64,000 nucleotides of DNA from Comamonas thiooxydans. Lineage in GTDB: Bacteria > Pseudomonadota > Gammaproteobacteria > Burkholderiales > Burkholderiaceae_C. Position numbers and translations under genes: made by a program. Location of the stretch: the NCBI RefSeq assembly GCF_002157685.2, contig NZ_AP026738.1, forward strand, positions 4,216,001-4,280,000, read 5' to 3'. Positions 17,067 to 26,500 of the stretch are shown here, in pieces (the stretch's first letter is position 1; each line of letters begins with the position of its first letter). A model generated the notes under the pieces. It searched no databases. It was not told the DNA's origin and worked only from the letters and a program-made list of their open reading frames with translations.

Positions 17067-17771
17067 ATGAAGCGCACATTCAAAATCTACCGCTACGATC
17101 CGGACAAAGACGCCAAGCCCTACATGCAAACCGTGCAAGTGGAGCTGGACGGTCACGAGCGCATGCTGCTGGACGCCCTGGTCAAGCTCAAGGCCATGGA
17201 CCCCTCCATTGCCTTCCGCCGTTCCTGCCGTGAAGGCGTGTGCGGCTCCGACGCGATGAACATCAACGGCAAGAACGGTCTGGCCTGCCTGACGAACATG
17301 AACACCCTCAAGGGCGACATCGTTCTCAAGCCCCTGCCCGGCCTGCCCGTCATCCGCGATCTGATCGTGGACATGACCCAGTTCTTCAAGCAGTACCACT
17401 CGATCAAGCCCTACCTGCAAAGCGATGTCTACGCATCGCCCAGCAAGGAGCGCCTGCAGTCGCCCGAAGAGCGCGAAGAGCTCAACGGCCTGTACGAGTG
17501 CATTCTGTGCGCCAGCTGCTCCACCAGCTGCCCCTCGTTCTGGTGGAACCCCGACAAGTTCGTGGGCCCGGCCGGTCTGCTGCAGGCTTACCGCTTCATC
17601 GCGGACAGCCGCGACACAGCCACGGGCGAGCGCCTTGACAATCTGGAAGATCCTTACCGCCTCTTCCGCTGCCACACCATCATGAACTGCGTGGACGTGT
17701 GCCCCAAGCACCTGAACCCCACCGCAGCCATTGGCAAGATCAAGGAGCTGATGGTTCGTCGAACCGTCTGA
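17067..17771 (+). CDS. sdhB: Succinate dehydrogenase iron-sulfur subunit
   Basis: This 234-aa electron-transfer subunit has a [2Fe-2S] ferredoxin domain with SCREGVCGSDAM and a later Cys (GLAC). The C-terminal domain has [4Fe-4S] and [3Fe-4S] motifs (CILCASCSTSCP and CHTIMNCVDVCPKHLNP). It ends at a TGA whose last A is the first base of the sdhE ATG, a tight coupling. Confidence 0.97.
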   Translation: MKRTFKIYRYDPDKDAKPYMQTVQVELDGHERMLLDALVKLKAMDPSIAFRRSCREGVCGSDAMNINGKNGLACLTNMNTLKGDIVLKPLPGLPVIRDLIVDMTQFFKQYHSIKPYLQSDVYASPSKERLQSPEEREELNGLYECILCASCSTSCPSFWWNPDKFVGPAGLLQAYRFIADSRDTATGERLDNLEDPYRLFRCHTIMNCVDVCPKHLNPTAAIGKIKELMVRRTV

Positions 17772-18064
17772 TGCTGATGACGAATACTCTGCTCGACGAA
17801 CGTGAGCGCGACCTGCTGAGGTGGCGCAGCCGCCGTGGTCTGGTTGAGAACGATCTGTTCATCGAGCAGTTCTTCGCCACCTACGGAAGCCAGCTCACGC
17901 GGAGACACGCGACTGGCCTGTCTGCCTTGATGGATCTGGCAGACAACGACCTGATGGATCTTTTCTTGCGTCGCAAGGAACCTGAAGGACAACTCGATAC
18001 CCAAGAAGTCAGGGAAGTGCTGGAGATGGTGCGCAAGCGCCAGCCCGGTAACTGTCCCCAGTAG
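17771..18064 (+). CDS. sdhE: FAD assembly factor SdhE
   Basis: This 97-aa small helical protein is needed for covalent flavinylation of SdhA. The family RGxxE motif appears as WRSRRGLVENDLFIEQFF. The core ALMDLADNDLMDLFLRRKEPEG is also conserved. Start at 17771 overlaps the sdhB stop by one base; a second in-frame ATG at 17777 is equally plausible. Confidence 0.93.
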   Translation: MLMTNTLLDERERDLLRWRSRRGLVENDLFIEQFFATYGSQLTRRHATGLSALMDLADNDLMDLFLRRKEPEGQLDTQEVREVLEMVRKRQPGNCPQ

Positions 18065-18094
18065 GCTAGGCAAACTAGAGAAGGAAGTTTGGAA

Positions 18095-19405
18095 ATGAAA
18101 CTCGCTGACAACAAAGCAACGCTGTCTTTCAGCAATGGCGCTCCCAGTGTGGAAATGCCGGTGTACCAGGGCAATATCGGCCCGGATGTAATCGACATCC
18201 GCAAGCTCTATGCCCAGACTGGCATGTTCACGTATGACCCGGGCTTCCTCTCTACCGCCGCCTGCCAATCCGCCATCACCTACATCGATGGCGACAAGGG
18301 CGAGCTGCTGTACCGCGGCTACCCCATCGAACAACTGGCCAAGAACTGCAACTTCCTGGAAACCTGCTACCTGCTGCTGTACGGGGAACTGCCCAACGAG
18401 AAGGAAAAGGCCAACTTCGAAGAGCTGGTGACCAAGCACACCATGGTCAACGAGCAGATGCAGTTCTTCCTGCGCGGCTTCCGTCGTGATGCTCACCCCA
18501 TGGCCGTGCTGACCGGTCTGGTGGGCGGCATGTCGGCCTTCTACCACGACAGCACCGACATCACCAACCCCGAGCACCGCAACATCGCTGCGATCCGCCT
18601 GATCGCCAAGATGCCTACTCTGGTCGCCATGGCATACAAGTACGGTATGGGCCAGCCCTACATGTACCCCAAGAACGACCTGTCGTATGCCGGCAACTTC
18701 ATGCGCATGATGTTCGGCAACCCCTGCGAAGAGTACAAGGTCAACCCCGTGGTTGAACGCGCTCTGGATCGCATCTTCATCCTGCACGCAGACCACGAGC
18801 AAAATGCCTCGACCTCCACCGTGCGTCTGTGCGGTTCTTCGGGCACCAACCCCTTCGCCGCTATCTCCGCTGGCGTGGCCTGCCTGTGGGGCCCTGCCCA
18901 CGGCGGCGCCAACGAAGCCTGCCTGAACATGCTGGAAGGCATCCAGGCCAATGGCGGCATCGAAAAGGTCGGCGAGTTCATGGAACAGGTCAAGGACAAG
19001 ACCAGCGGCGTGAAGCTGATGGGCTTTGGCCACCGCGTCTACAAGAACTACGACCCCCGCGCCAAGCTGATGCAGGAAACCTGCAACGAAATCCTGGCCG
19101 AACTGGGTCTGGAAAACGATCCCCTGTTCGCCCTGGCCAAGAAGCTGGAAAAGATTGCCCTGGAAGACGACTACTTCGTCCAGCGCAAGCTCTACCCCAA
19201 CGTGGACTTCTACTCCGGCATCGTGCAGCGCGCCATCGGCATCCCCGTCAACCTGTTCACCGGCATCTTCGCTCTGGCCCGCACCGTGGGCTGGATCGCT
19301 CAGCTCAACGAACAAATGGCCGACCCCGAGTACAAGATCGGCCGTCCCCGCCAGCTGTTCACCGGCTCCGTGTCGCGCGACGTCAAGCCTATCGCTCAGC
19401 GTTGA
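18095..19405 (+). CDS. gltA: Citrate synthase
   Basis: This 436-aa type II (hexameric, Gram-negative) citrate synthase condenses oxaloacetate and acetyl-CoA. The N-terminal beta-rich domain is followed by the catalytic core. Catalytic residues are visible in [12 protein letters not shown] (His), [13 protein letters not shown] (His) and PNVDFYSG (Asp). AAGGAAG at 18081-18087 gives a good spacing to the ATG at 18095. A TTG two codons earlier is less likely. It ends the sdh operon at a strong terminator. Confidence 0.97.
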   Translation: MKLADNKATLSFSNGAPSVEMPVYQGNIGPDVIDIRKLYAQTGMFTYDPGFLSTAACQSAITYIDGDKGELLYRGYPIEQLAKNCNFLETCYLLLYGELPNEKEKANFEELVTKHTMVNEQMQFFLRGFRRDAHPMAVLTGLVGGMSAFYHDSTDITNPEHRNIAAIRLIAKMPTLVAMAYKYGMGQPYMYPKNDLSYAGNFMRMMFGNPCEEYKVNPVVERALDRIFILHADHEQNASTSTVRLCGSSGTNPFAAISAGVACLWGPAHGGANEACLNMLEGIQANGGIEKVGEFMEQVKDKTSGVKLMGFGHRVYKNYDPRAKLMQETCNEILAELGLENDPLFALAKKLEKIALEDDYFVQRKLYPNVDFYSGIVQRAIGIPVNLFTGIFALARTVGWIAQLNEQMADPEYKIGRPRQLFTGSVSRDVKPIAQR

Positions 19406-19446
19406 TCGGCACACCCAGGCCCGGATTGCCGGGCCTGATGGTGGCA

Positions 19447-19482
19447 AAAAGCCCGCAGACTGCAAAGTCCGCGGGCTTTTTT
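19447..19482. terminator. Terminator after gltA
   Basis: AAAGCCCGCAGACT pairs with AGTCCGCGGGCTTT around GCAA, followed by T's. The stem has one mismatch. Confidence 0.85.
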
Positions 19483-19574
19483 ACGTGATCCCCCGATCTC
19501 AGCTTTGGTAAAACCATAGCTGGTTACGCAAGACACAGGTCGATTTCAAGTGTGAATCATCTCAGTATCCTTTG

Positions 19575-19600
19575 ATACAAAGCGCTAGCCGCTATAGAAA
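19575..19600. repeat. Intergenic repeat copy with GCGCTAGCCGCTAT
   Basis: The 14-mer GCGCTAGCCGCTAT at 19582-19595 is identical to 5535-5548. Only this half of the element is clear here. No function is evident. Confidence 0.45.
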
Positions 19601-19666
19601 TTAATGAATCGGTCCAAGTCAGAAATGCGGAGCGAACCCGGAATCGGCTCTTCTATACTGGTCTTC

Positions 19667-20071
19667 ATGCATGCACAACGACAACGCAATCTGGAGCTGG
19701 CCCATGCCGTGCTGGACTGGAACCAGCGCCACCTGAACCGCCACAAGACACTGAGCCGCGAGCAGGTCGCCGAGTGCTTTGCCGAGCAATTCGTGGTCGA
19801 GCCCAACGGCCGCCACTATGCGGCCAGCCTCGAGAGCTATCGCGAATTTCTCGAAGGCATGAAGCAGGACATGGAAGGCATTCGCTACGACATCCGGCAC
19901 ACCACGGCCGACGATGACTCCGTGGTCTTTTCCATGGATGTCTGCATCACCAAGGCCGATGGCAGCGCCCAGCACTTCGTCGCCATGCTGCTCATGCGTT
20001 TTGACGAGCACGAAAAAGTCAGCCTGTGGCACGAGGTCTATCTGCCACGCCCCCAAGCCGGCGCGCAGTAA
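19667..20071 (+). CDS. NTF2/SnoaL-like protein
   Basis: This 134-aa cytosolic protein reads as a single cone-shaped alpha+beta NTF2-like domain: an N-terminal helix (LELAHAVLDWNQRHLNRHK), a middle helix with ESYREFLEGMKQDMEGIRYDI, then alternating strands such as VVFSMDVCITKADG and VSLWHEVYLPR. NTF2-like proteins can be isomerases, dehydratases or simply binding proteins, and the sequence does not tell which. Single gene. Confidence 0.75.
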   Translation: MHAQRQRNLELAHAVLDWNQRHLNRHKTLSREQVAECFAEQFVVEPNGRHYAASLESYREFLEGMKQDMEGIRYDIRHTTADDDSVVFSMDVCITKADGSAQHFVAMLLMRFDEHEKVSLWHEVYLPRPQAGAQ

Positions 20072-20095
20072 GACCGCTACCGCTGATAGCCCCCG

Positions 20096-21091
20096 TCAAG
20101 GCACGAGCAAGATGGGCTGCTGGGCGCCATGCGCCTCCAGATGCCGGTGGGCCTGCGCCGCATCGGCCAGCGCAAACTCCTGCGGCTCGCCCATGCGGAA
20201 ATGCTTTTTGCGCAGCGCCTCGAACAGGCGCGCGGCCATGGCATCGCGCTCCCTGGGCTTTTTGACGAAGTGAAACACCATGGGCCGGCACACGCTGTTC
20301 GACTTCGCGGCCAGACGCGCAATCTCCAGCGGCGGCACCGGGCCGGAAGACTGCCCGTACATCACCAACTGGCCGCCGATGCCAAGACTGGCCAGCGAGG
20401 CGTCGAAGCTGTCCTTGCCCACGCCGTCATAGGCCACATCCACGCCTTCGCCGCCGGTCAGCTGCTGCACACGCGCAGCCACATCCTGGGCGCCCGCACC
20501 GCGATAGCGGATCACCTCCACGCAGCCGGCCTGATCGGCCTTTTTTGCCGTGGCATCGCCGCCTGCCGTGCCGATCACCATGGCTCCGAGCTGCGTGGCC
20601 CACTGGCTCAGAATCTGTCCCATGCCGCCACCGGCAGCCTGCACCAGAATCCGCGAACCGTGGCTTACCCTGGCCACCCGGTGCAGCAACACATCGGCCG
20701 TCAGTCCACGCAGCAGGCTGGATGCGACCAGCGCATCGCTCAGGTCATCGGGCACGGCAATCAGCTCGTCGTCCGCGATCACGCGCTCGGCGGCGTAGAT
20801 GGCATAGGCGCCAGAGACATAGCAGACCCGGTCGCCGGGCCTGAAGCGAGTCACGCCCTCTCCCACTTCTGCCACCACCCCCACGGCTTCGATGCCGGGC
20901 GTGCCTGGCAGCGCCAGCGTCTTGTAAAGCCCGGAGCGCACATAGATATCGTGAAAATTCACACCAATACGCGTGTGCTGCACGCGTATCTGACCGGCCG
21001 CCAGCGGCGGCGAAGCGACCGAGGCGATCTTCAGGACCTCGGGGCCTCCGTACTCCGTCATGACAATGGCTTGATGCGTGGCCTGAATCAT
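20096..21091 (-). CDS. NAD(P)-dependent quinone oxidoreductase, zeta-crystallin-like
   Basis: This 331-aa medium-chain dehydrogenase/reductase lacks the catalytic zinc ligands, as NADPH:quinone oxidoreductases do. Landmarks: TEYGGPEVL, NFHDIYVRSGLY, PGTPGIEAVGVVAEVGEGV, SSLLRGLTADVLLHR and the cofactor loop VQAAGGGMGQILSQWA. The ATG at 21091 has AAAGGAG upstream. It is monocistronic and divergent from rhlE. Substrate unknown; quinones or enals are usual for the family. Confidence 0.88.
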   Translation of the reverse strand: MIQATHQAIVMTEYGGPEVLKIASVASPPLAAGQIRVQHTRIGVNFHDIYVRSGLYKTLALPGTPGIEAVGVVAEVGEGVTRFRPGDRVCYVSGAYAIYAAERVIADDELIAVPDDLSDALVASSLLRGLTADVLLHRVARVSHGSRILVQAAGGGMGQILSQWATQLGAMVIGTAGGDATAKKADQAGCVEVIRYRGAGAQDVAARVQQLTGGEGVDVAYDGVGKDSFDASLASLGIGGQLVMYGQSSGPVPPLEIARLAAKSNSVCRPMVFHFVKKPRERDAMAARLFEALRKKHFRMGEPQEFALADAAQAHRHLEAHGAQQPILLVP

Positions 21092-21216
21092 GGTTTGCGC
21101 TCCTTTATGGTTGGAATCCTCCGAATGTAGCCTGCCGCCGCACTTGTCCCTGCGCCCCGCTGCGACGCGGCAATTCCCGCACAATGCGCCTCCTGCACAC
21201 CGCTATTGATTCTTCT

Positions 21217-22512
21217 ATGTCTTTTGCCCCCCTAGGCCTGCGCGCCGAGCTTCTGGATGCCACACTCGATCTGGGTCTGCGCGACGCGACGCCGATTCAG
21301 ACCGAGGCCATCCCCGCCGTGCTGGCCGGACGCGACCTCTGGGCCTGTGCGCCCACGGGCTCGGGCAAGACCATGGCCTATCTGCTGCCCCTGCTGCAGG
21401 CCTGGCTGGCGCAAAAGCGCGGCCACACCGGCTTTGTCCGGCCGCTGGCCACCTTGATTCTGGTGCCCACGCGCGAACTGGCCCTGCAGGTTCATGAAAG
21501 CCTGAGCGACATCACACGCCAACTGCGTGAGCAACCACGCAGCCGCGTGGTCTATGGCGGTGTCTCCATCAACCCGCAGATGATGCAGCTGCGTGGCAGC
21601 GCCGACTTTCTGGTCGCCACGCCGGGCCGCCTGCTGGATCTGGTGGAGCACAATGCCGTGCGCCTGAACGCGGTGCAGCATCTGGTTCTGGACGAGGCGG
21701 ATCGCCTGCTGGACCAGGGCTTTGCCGAAGAACTCAACCGCGTGCTGGCCCTGCTGCCCGCCAAACGCCAGACCCTGCTGTTCTCTGCCACCTTCCCGCA
21801 GAACGTGGAGGCGCTGGCTACCCGCCTGCTGCACGACCCCGTTCGCGTACAGGTCGATACCGACCAGGCCGCCGAGCATTCGACCAGCCCCGAGAACATC
21901 AGCCAGCGCGCCATTGCCGTGGACAGCACCCGCCGCACCCAGCTGCTGCGCCAGCTCGCCAAGGAAGGCGAGAACCAGCCCGAATGGGAGCGAGCCCTGG
22001 TCTTTGTCGCCAAGCGCCACACCGCCGAAATGCTGGCCGACAAGCTCTACAAGGCTGGCATCTACGCCACCACCTTCCACGGCGATATGAGCCAAGGGGC
22101 GCGCAAGGACGTGCTCGACCAGTTCAAGGCCAAGCGCTGGCAACTGCTCATCACCACCGACCTGGCCGCGCGCGGCATCGACATCGCACAGCTGCCCACG
22201 GTCATCAACTACGACCTGCCCCGCTCGCCCGCCGACTATATTCATAGAATTGGCCGCACGGGTCGTGCAGGGCACGCTGGTTGCGCCATCACTTTTGTAA
22301 GCCCCGCCGACACCGCTCACTGGAAGCTGATCTGCAAGCGCAATCAGCTGGAGATCGATCTGGAGCAGATCCAGGGCTTCGAGCCTACCGAAGCCGTACC
22401 GCCACCGCCGGTCGCGCAGGACGGCAACGGCGGTATCAAGGGCCGCAGACCCAGCAAGAAGGACAAGCTGCGCGCGGCGACTGCGACCACAAAGCAGCAG
22501 CCAGCCGATTAA
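21217..22512 (+). CDS. rhlE: DEAD-box ATP-dependent RNA helicase, RhlE type
   Basis: This 431-aa helicase has all core motifs in order: Q-motif (GLRDATPIQTEAIPAVLAGRDL), Walker A APTGSGKT, PTRELALQ, GGVSINPQ, TPGRLLDL, DEAD (VLDEADRLLD), SAT (LLFSATFPQ), and the C-terminal TTDLAARGIDI and HRIGRTGRAG. The basic tail after residue about 390 is short. It probably acts in RNA remodelling or ribosome assembly. Start at 21217 (MSFAPLGL); an upstream frame adds non-conserved residues. Confidence 0.93.
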   Translation: MSFAPLGLRAELLDATLDLGLRDATPIQTEAIPAVLAGRDLWACAPTGSGKTMAYLLPLLQAWLAQKRGHTGFVRPLATLILVPTRELALQVHESLSDITRQLREQPRSRVVYGGVSINPQMMQLRGSADFLVATPGRLLDLVEHNAVRLNAVQHLVLDEADRLLDQGFAEELNRVLALLPAKRQTLLFSATFPQNVEALATRLLHDPVRVQVDTDQAAEHSTSPENISQRAIAVDSTRRTQLLRQLAKEGENQPEWERALVFVAKRHTAEMLADKLYKAGIYATTFHGDMSQGARKDVLDQFKAKRWQLLITTDLAARGIDIAQLPTVINYDLPRSPADYIHRIGRTGRAGHAGCAITFVSPADTAHWKLICKRNQLEIDLEQIQGFEPTEAVPPPPVAQDGNGGIKGRRPSKKDKLRAATATTKQQPAD

Positions 22513-22875
22513 GCTGCCGCGCAAGGCCAAGGACTCCTTCGCCTCACCTCATCAAAAAGGCCGCCCCCGCGGCCTTTTGTGCGTCTGACAGAGAGCGCCT
22601 TCAACTAGGCCAGACGCAGCTTCCCCCCTCCTTCCGCTTTTTCGACAGAGAAATCTCCTAATTTTCATAAACTAAATTGAAATTTATTCACCAATAGACA
22701 AGAGCTATTCCTACGCCGCAAAACACGATAGTCGAAGACATTAGGAAACATGGTTTACATGAATTTTTTAAATAGAAATTGGTAAGCCTGGTCCCTTGCC
22801 ATCGCTGCGAACGCGAGCCAAGGATGTCACTGACCTGTCTGCATGCGCCTGTGAAGCGATGCGGGAGGAACGGCA
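22513..22875. other. Intergenic, terminator then AT-rich stretch
   Basis: After the rhlE terminator (22554-22577), the stretch 22660-22790 is markedly AT-rich compared with its surroundings, ending in the promoter and AGGAA ribosome-binding site of the next gene. No gene is supported. Confidence 0.5.
22554..22577 (+). terminator. Terminator after rhlE
   Basis: AAAAAGGCCGC and GCGGCCTTTT form a tight stem with a short C-rich loop, followed by T's. Confidence 0.85.
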
Positions 22876-23397
22876 ATGAAATCGTTGAAAGCACTGGCAG
22901 GATTGACCATCGTCATTGCCTGCTTCGCAGCCCAGGCCGATGAAGCCAACCAGTCTGCCGAGACCACTCAGCCCGCCGAGGTCAATCAGCCTGCCCAGGC
23001 CAGCCAGTCTGCGGGCGCATGGCATATCAACCTGCACACCGTCAGCCATCATTTCAGCGAACGGAAACACGGCAAAACATGGAACGAGGAAAACCTGGGT
23101 TTTGGTATCAGACGAGAGTTTTCCAGCGATTTCTCCGTGCAGGCCGGCTTCTATCGCAACAGCATCGACCGCTGGAGCACCTACGCCATAGGCGAGTACA
23201 CGCCGCTGACTTTTGGCAATCTGCACTCTGGCGTTTATGCCGGCTTGCGCACCAACTACACAAGCCCCGTCATGGCGGCCGCCGGAGCCCTGGTGCGCTG
23301 GCAGGGTGAGCGTTACAGCGTTACGGTCCGCGCTGCACCGAAAACCTGCGGCCAATGCTCGGCGTTCATTGCGCTCGAGTTCGGCTGGAAACTGTGA
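22876..23397 (+). CDS. Secreted outer-membrane-like small protein
   Basis: This 173-aa protein has a signal peptide (MKSLKALAGLTIVIACFAAQA). A linker follows with repeated ESAE/NQPAQ-like Gln-Pro-Ala units (about 22-46). The rest has alternating aromatic/polar residues typical of a small beta-barrel (NLGFGIRREFSSDFSVQAGF, TYAIGEYTPLTFGNL), ending in aromatic-basic FGWKL. Two Cys (CGQC) lie near the end. Resemblance to PagP-like or phage-linked barrel proteins is general only. AGGAA precedes the ATG. Function unknown. Confidence 0.7.
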   Translation: MKSLKALAGLTIVIACFAAQADEANQSAETTQPAEVNQPAQASQSAGAWHINLHTVSHHFSERKHGKTWNEENLGFGIRREFSSDFSVQAGFYRNSIDRWSTYAIGEYTPLTFGNLHSGVYAGLRTNYTSPVMAAAGALVRWQGERYSVTVRAAPKTCGQCSAFIALEFGWKL

Positions 23398-23504
23398 CCA
23401 ATTTGTAAAACGGGTACGGAACCGCAGTGCACACATTGCCAATCAGCATCATCAGCACCAGGGAGCGCGCTAAAGTGCCAGCTCACTGTGCTTTTTGATG
23501 CCCC

Positions 23505-26500
23505 ATGCACGCAGACTCGAATTCCGCCCTCATCACCCGCCAGCTCGAAAAAAGCCGCCAGGCGCTGCTGGACCTCTCCACACGCAACCGGCTGCTGAGC
23601 CTGCCTCAGGCCGCCACGGCACGCGTGCTGCATTTTGCGGATGAACGCACGGACGAAGTCTATCGCCTGCTGGCGGGCGAAAGTAAAGCCATGAGCTTTG
23701 CGCCGGCAAAGGCCGAGGAGGAGCAAGCGGCCGCAGACCCTGCAGAGGCCCAGGAGACACAAGCCACCCTCGCCCTGCCCCAGCCAGAGGAAAGCGTCGA
23801 CGAGCAGCTCGATGCGCGCGGTGTGGCCCAGCGCCATCGTGACCTGAAATTGCAGACGCGCCTGTCCAGCGAGAAGCTGCAGCGCCGCCTGCTGGACATG
23901 TATTCCGATGCCCGCACCTTCATCGAGGAACAGGGCGTCAACATCTTGTTTCTGGCGCTGGGTCAGCTGCAATGGTTCGACCGCAATGCCCCCGACAAGC
24001 CGCGTTTTGCGCCGCTGATTCTCCTGCCCGTGGCACTGGAACGCAAAAGCGCGGCCGAGCGCTTCACCCTGTCCTCGTTGCAGGAAGATGCGGCGGAGAA
24101 CCTGTCGCTGGCAGCCAAGCTCAAGGCCGACTTCGGCCTGGAGCTGCCCGAATTCAATGCCGGCGACGACTTCGATCCCCGCGCCTATCTGGCCGCGGTC
24201 GCCTCCATGGCTGCGGCCCAGCCCGGCTGGCAAGTGCTGCCCGACGCCATGACGCTGGGCTTTTTCAGCTTTGCCAAGTTCCTGATGTACCGCGATCTAG
24301 ACACTGCGACCTGGCCGCCGGAAAAGCGGCTCGACCAGCAGGCGCTGATTGCCGCCGCTCTGCAGGACGGCTTCGAGGCACGCGAACATCTGTTCCCCGA
24401 AGACGCCGATGTGGACCAACTGATCCCCGTGGACAGCCAGCGCCATGTGGTCGATGCGGACAGCTCGCAGTCACTGGCCATCGAAGCCGTGCGCCGCGGC
24501 GAGAACCTGGTCATTCAAGGTCCGCCGGGCACGGGCAAGTCCCAGACCATCACCAACGTGATTGCGGCGGCGATTGCCGACGGCAAGAAAGTGCTGTTCA
24601 TCTCCGAGAAGATGGCCGCGCTGGAGGTGGTGAACCGGCGCCTCAAATCCGTGGGCCTTGGGCCTGCCTGTCTGGAACTGCACAGCCACCATGCCAACAA
24701 GCGCAAGGTGCTGGAGGAACTCAAGGCCACGCGCGATCTGGGCAAGCCGCGTGTGGAGCACCGCGAACAAATCATCCATGAGCTGAGCAACGTGCAGCAG
24801 CAACTCAACTCGCACAGCCGGACCATGCATCAGGCGCTGGCGCCCTGCGCACTCACGCCCTACCAGATCCTGGGCCAGCTGGCGCGGCTCGATGCGGTGC
24901 AGATCGCGCATCTGCCCGATCTGCTGCAAGGCGCACAGAACTGGTCGCCCGAGGACTTTCATTCGCGCCAGCAGATTGCAGAAGCGCTGCGCCAGGCGAT
25001 GTCCAAGGTGAGCCCGGTGGCCGGGCATCCGTGGCGCGGCGTATGCCATCCGGCGCTGCTCAAGCTGGATGCGCAACGCCTCGCCCAGCAACTGCCGACG
25101 CTGCAAGCAATGCTGGCCCGGTTGCAGCAGGATGGTGAGCTGCTGGCGCAATCCCTGGGCGCGCTTGCGGCACAAACCATTCAGACCCTGCATGAGCAGA
25201 TCACGTTGGCACAGCAGCTCGCCAGTGCCCCGGCCATAGACCGGCAGGCTGCCGCCAACAGCATCTGGGATCAGGGCCTGGACCAGCTGCACAAGCTGGT
25301 GGAATGCGGTGCACGGTTCAGCCTGCAGGCACAGAACCTGCGCAGCAGCTTTGCCGAATCCGCCTGGACGGCGGACTGGAATGCTCCGCGCCAGAGCATC
25401 GCAGCACATGGCGACTCGCTGTTTCGCATTTTCAACAGCGGCTACCGCGCGGCGATTGCCAACCTCAAGGGCCAGCTCAAGACGACATTGCCGAGCTCGC
25501 ATGCAGAGCGTCTGAACCTGCTCGACAGCCTGATAGAAGCCCAGCAACTGCGCCAGAGTCTGAGCCAGCAGCAGACCCTGGGAGCAAACGCCTTTGGCAG
25601 CCTGTGGCTGGGCGAGCAAAGCGACTGGGGCCACCTGCAGACGGTGCTGAACTGGATGGCCGGCCCCGACGGACACGGTCGCAGTGCGGCCTTTCGCCAG
25701 CTTTTTGCCCAGCTGCCATCGCCTGAACATTGCGCGGACCTGGCTGCCAAGGCCAGCGCGTCGCTGCAGACGTTCAAGGATGCTGCGCAAAGCTTGCTGG
25801 ACAGCTACCGGCTCGATACGCAGGAAGCCTTTGGCGCTGCCGACCTGACCCGCATTCCGCTGGCCGACTTTGGCGAGCGCCTTGCGCAATGGATCGCCGA
25901 GCCCAGCGCCTTGCTGGACTGGACCTCGTACCACGCCACCCGCGAGCAGGCGCGCGCAGCTGGCATGGCCGCCCTGGTGCTGCAGCTCGAGAATGAATCC
26001 ATTGTGCTAGATGCCCTGCCCGCCATCCTCGAGCGCGCTTATTACGAAGCGCTGCTGCGTCAGGCCACTCAGGCTCACCCCGAGCTGGTCGCTTTCAACG
26101 GCGATCAGCACAGCCAGAAGGTGCGCCAGTTCCGGGCGCTGGATCTGGAGCGCATCGAGCTCGCGCGCGCCCAGTCAGCACTCTCGCATTACGAGCAGGT
26201 GCCACGCAGCGCATCCGGCATGGGCCCGCTTGGCGTGCTCAATGGCGAGATTGCGCGCAAGCGCGGCCATATGCCGCTGCGCAAGCTGTTCAAGCTCGCA
26301 GGCGAAGCCGTCCAGGCCATCAAGCCGGTGTTCATGATGAGCCCGCTGTCCGTGGCCCAGTTTCTGGAACCTGGTGCGGTCGAGTTCGATCTGCTGGTGA
26401 TTGACGAAGCCAGCCAGATCGAGCCCGTGGATGCGCTGGGCGCCATCGCCCGCTGCAAGCAGCTGGTGGTGGTGGGCGACGACCGCCAGCTGCCGCCCAC

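Noticed and set aside
15228..17711. 827-codon minus-strand open frame opposite sdhAB
   Set aside because: It is the mirror of sdhA and sdhB, with the same biased composition. The plus-strand proteins have full catalytic motifs.
17654..19465. 603-codon minus-strand open frame opposite sdhE-gltA
   Set aside because: Antisense shadow of gltA; no start signal or recognisable domain.
24471..25934. 487-codon minus-strand open frame inside the helicase gene
   Set aside because: Low-complexity antisense translation of the helical insert; the plus-strand protein is continuous across it.
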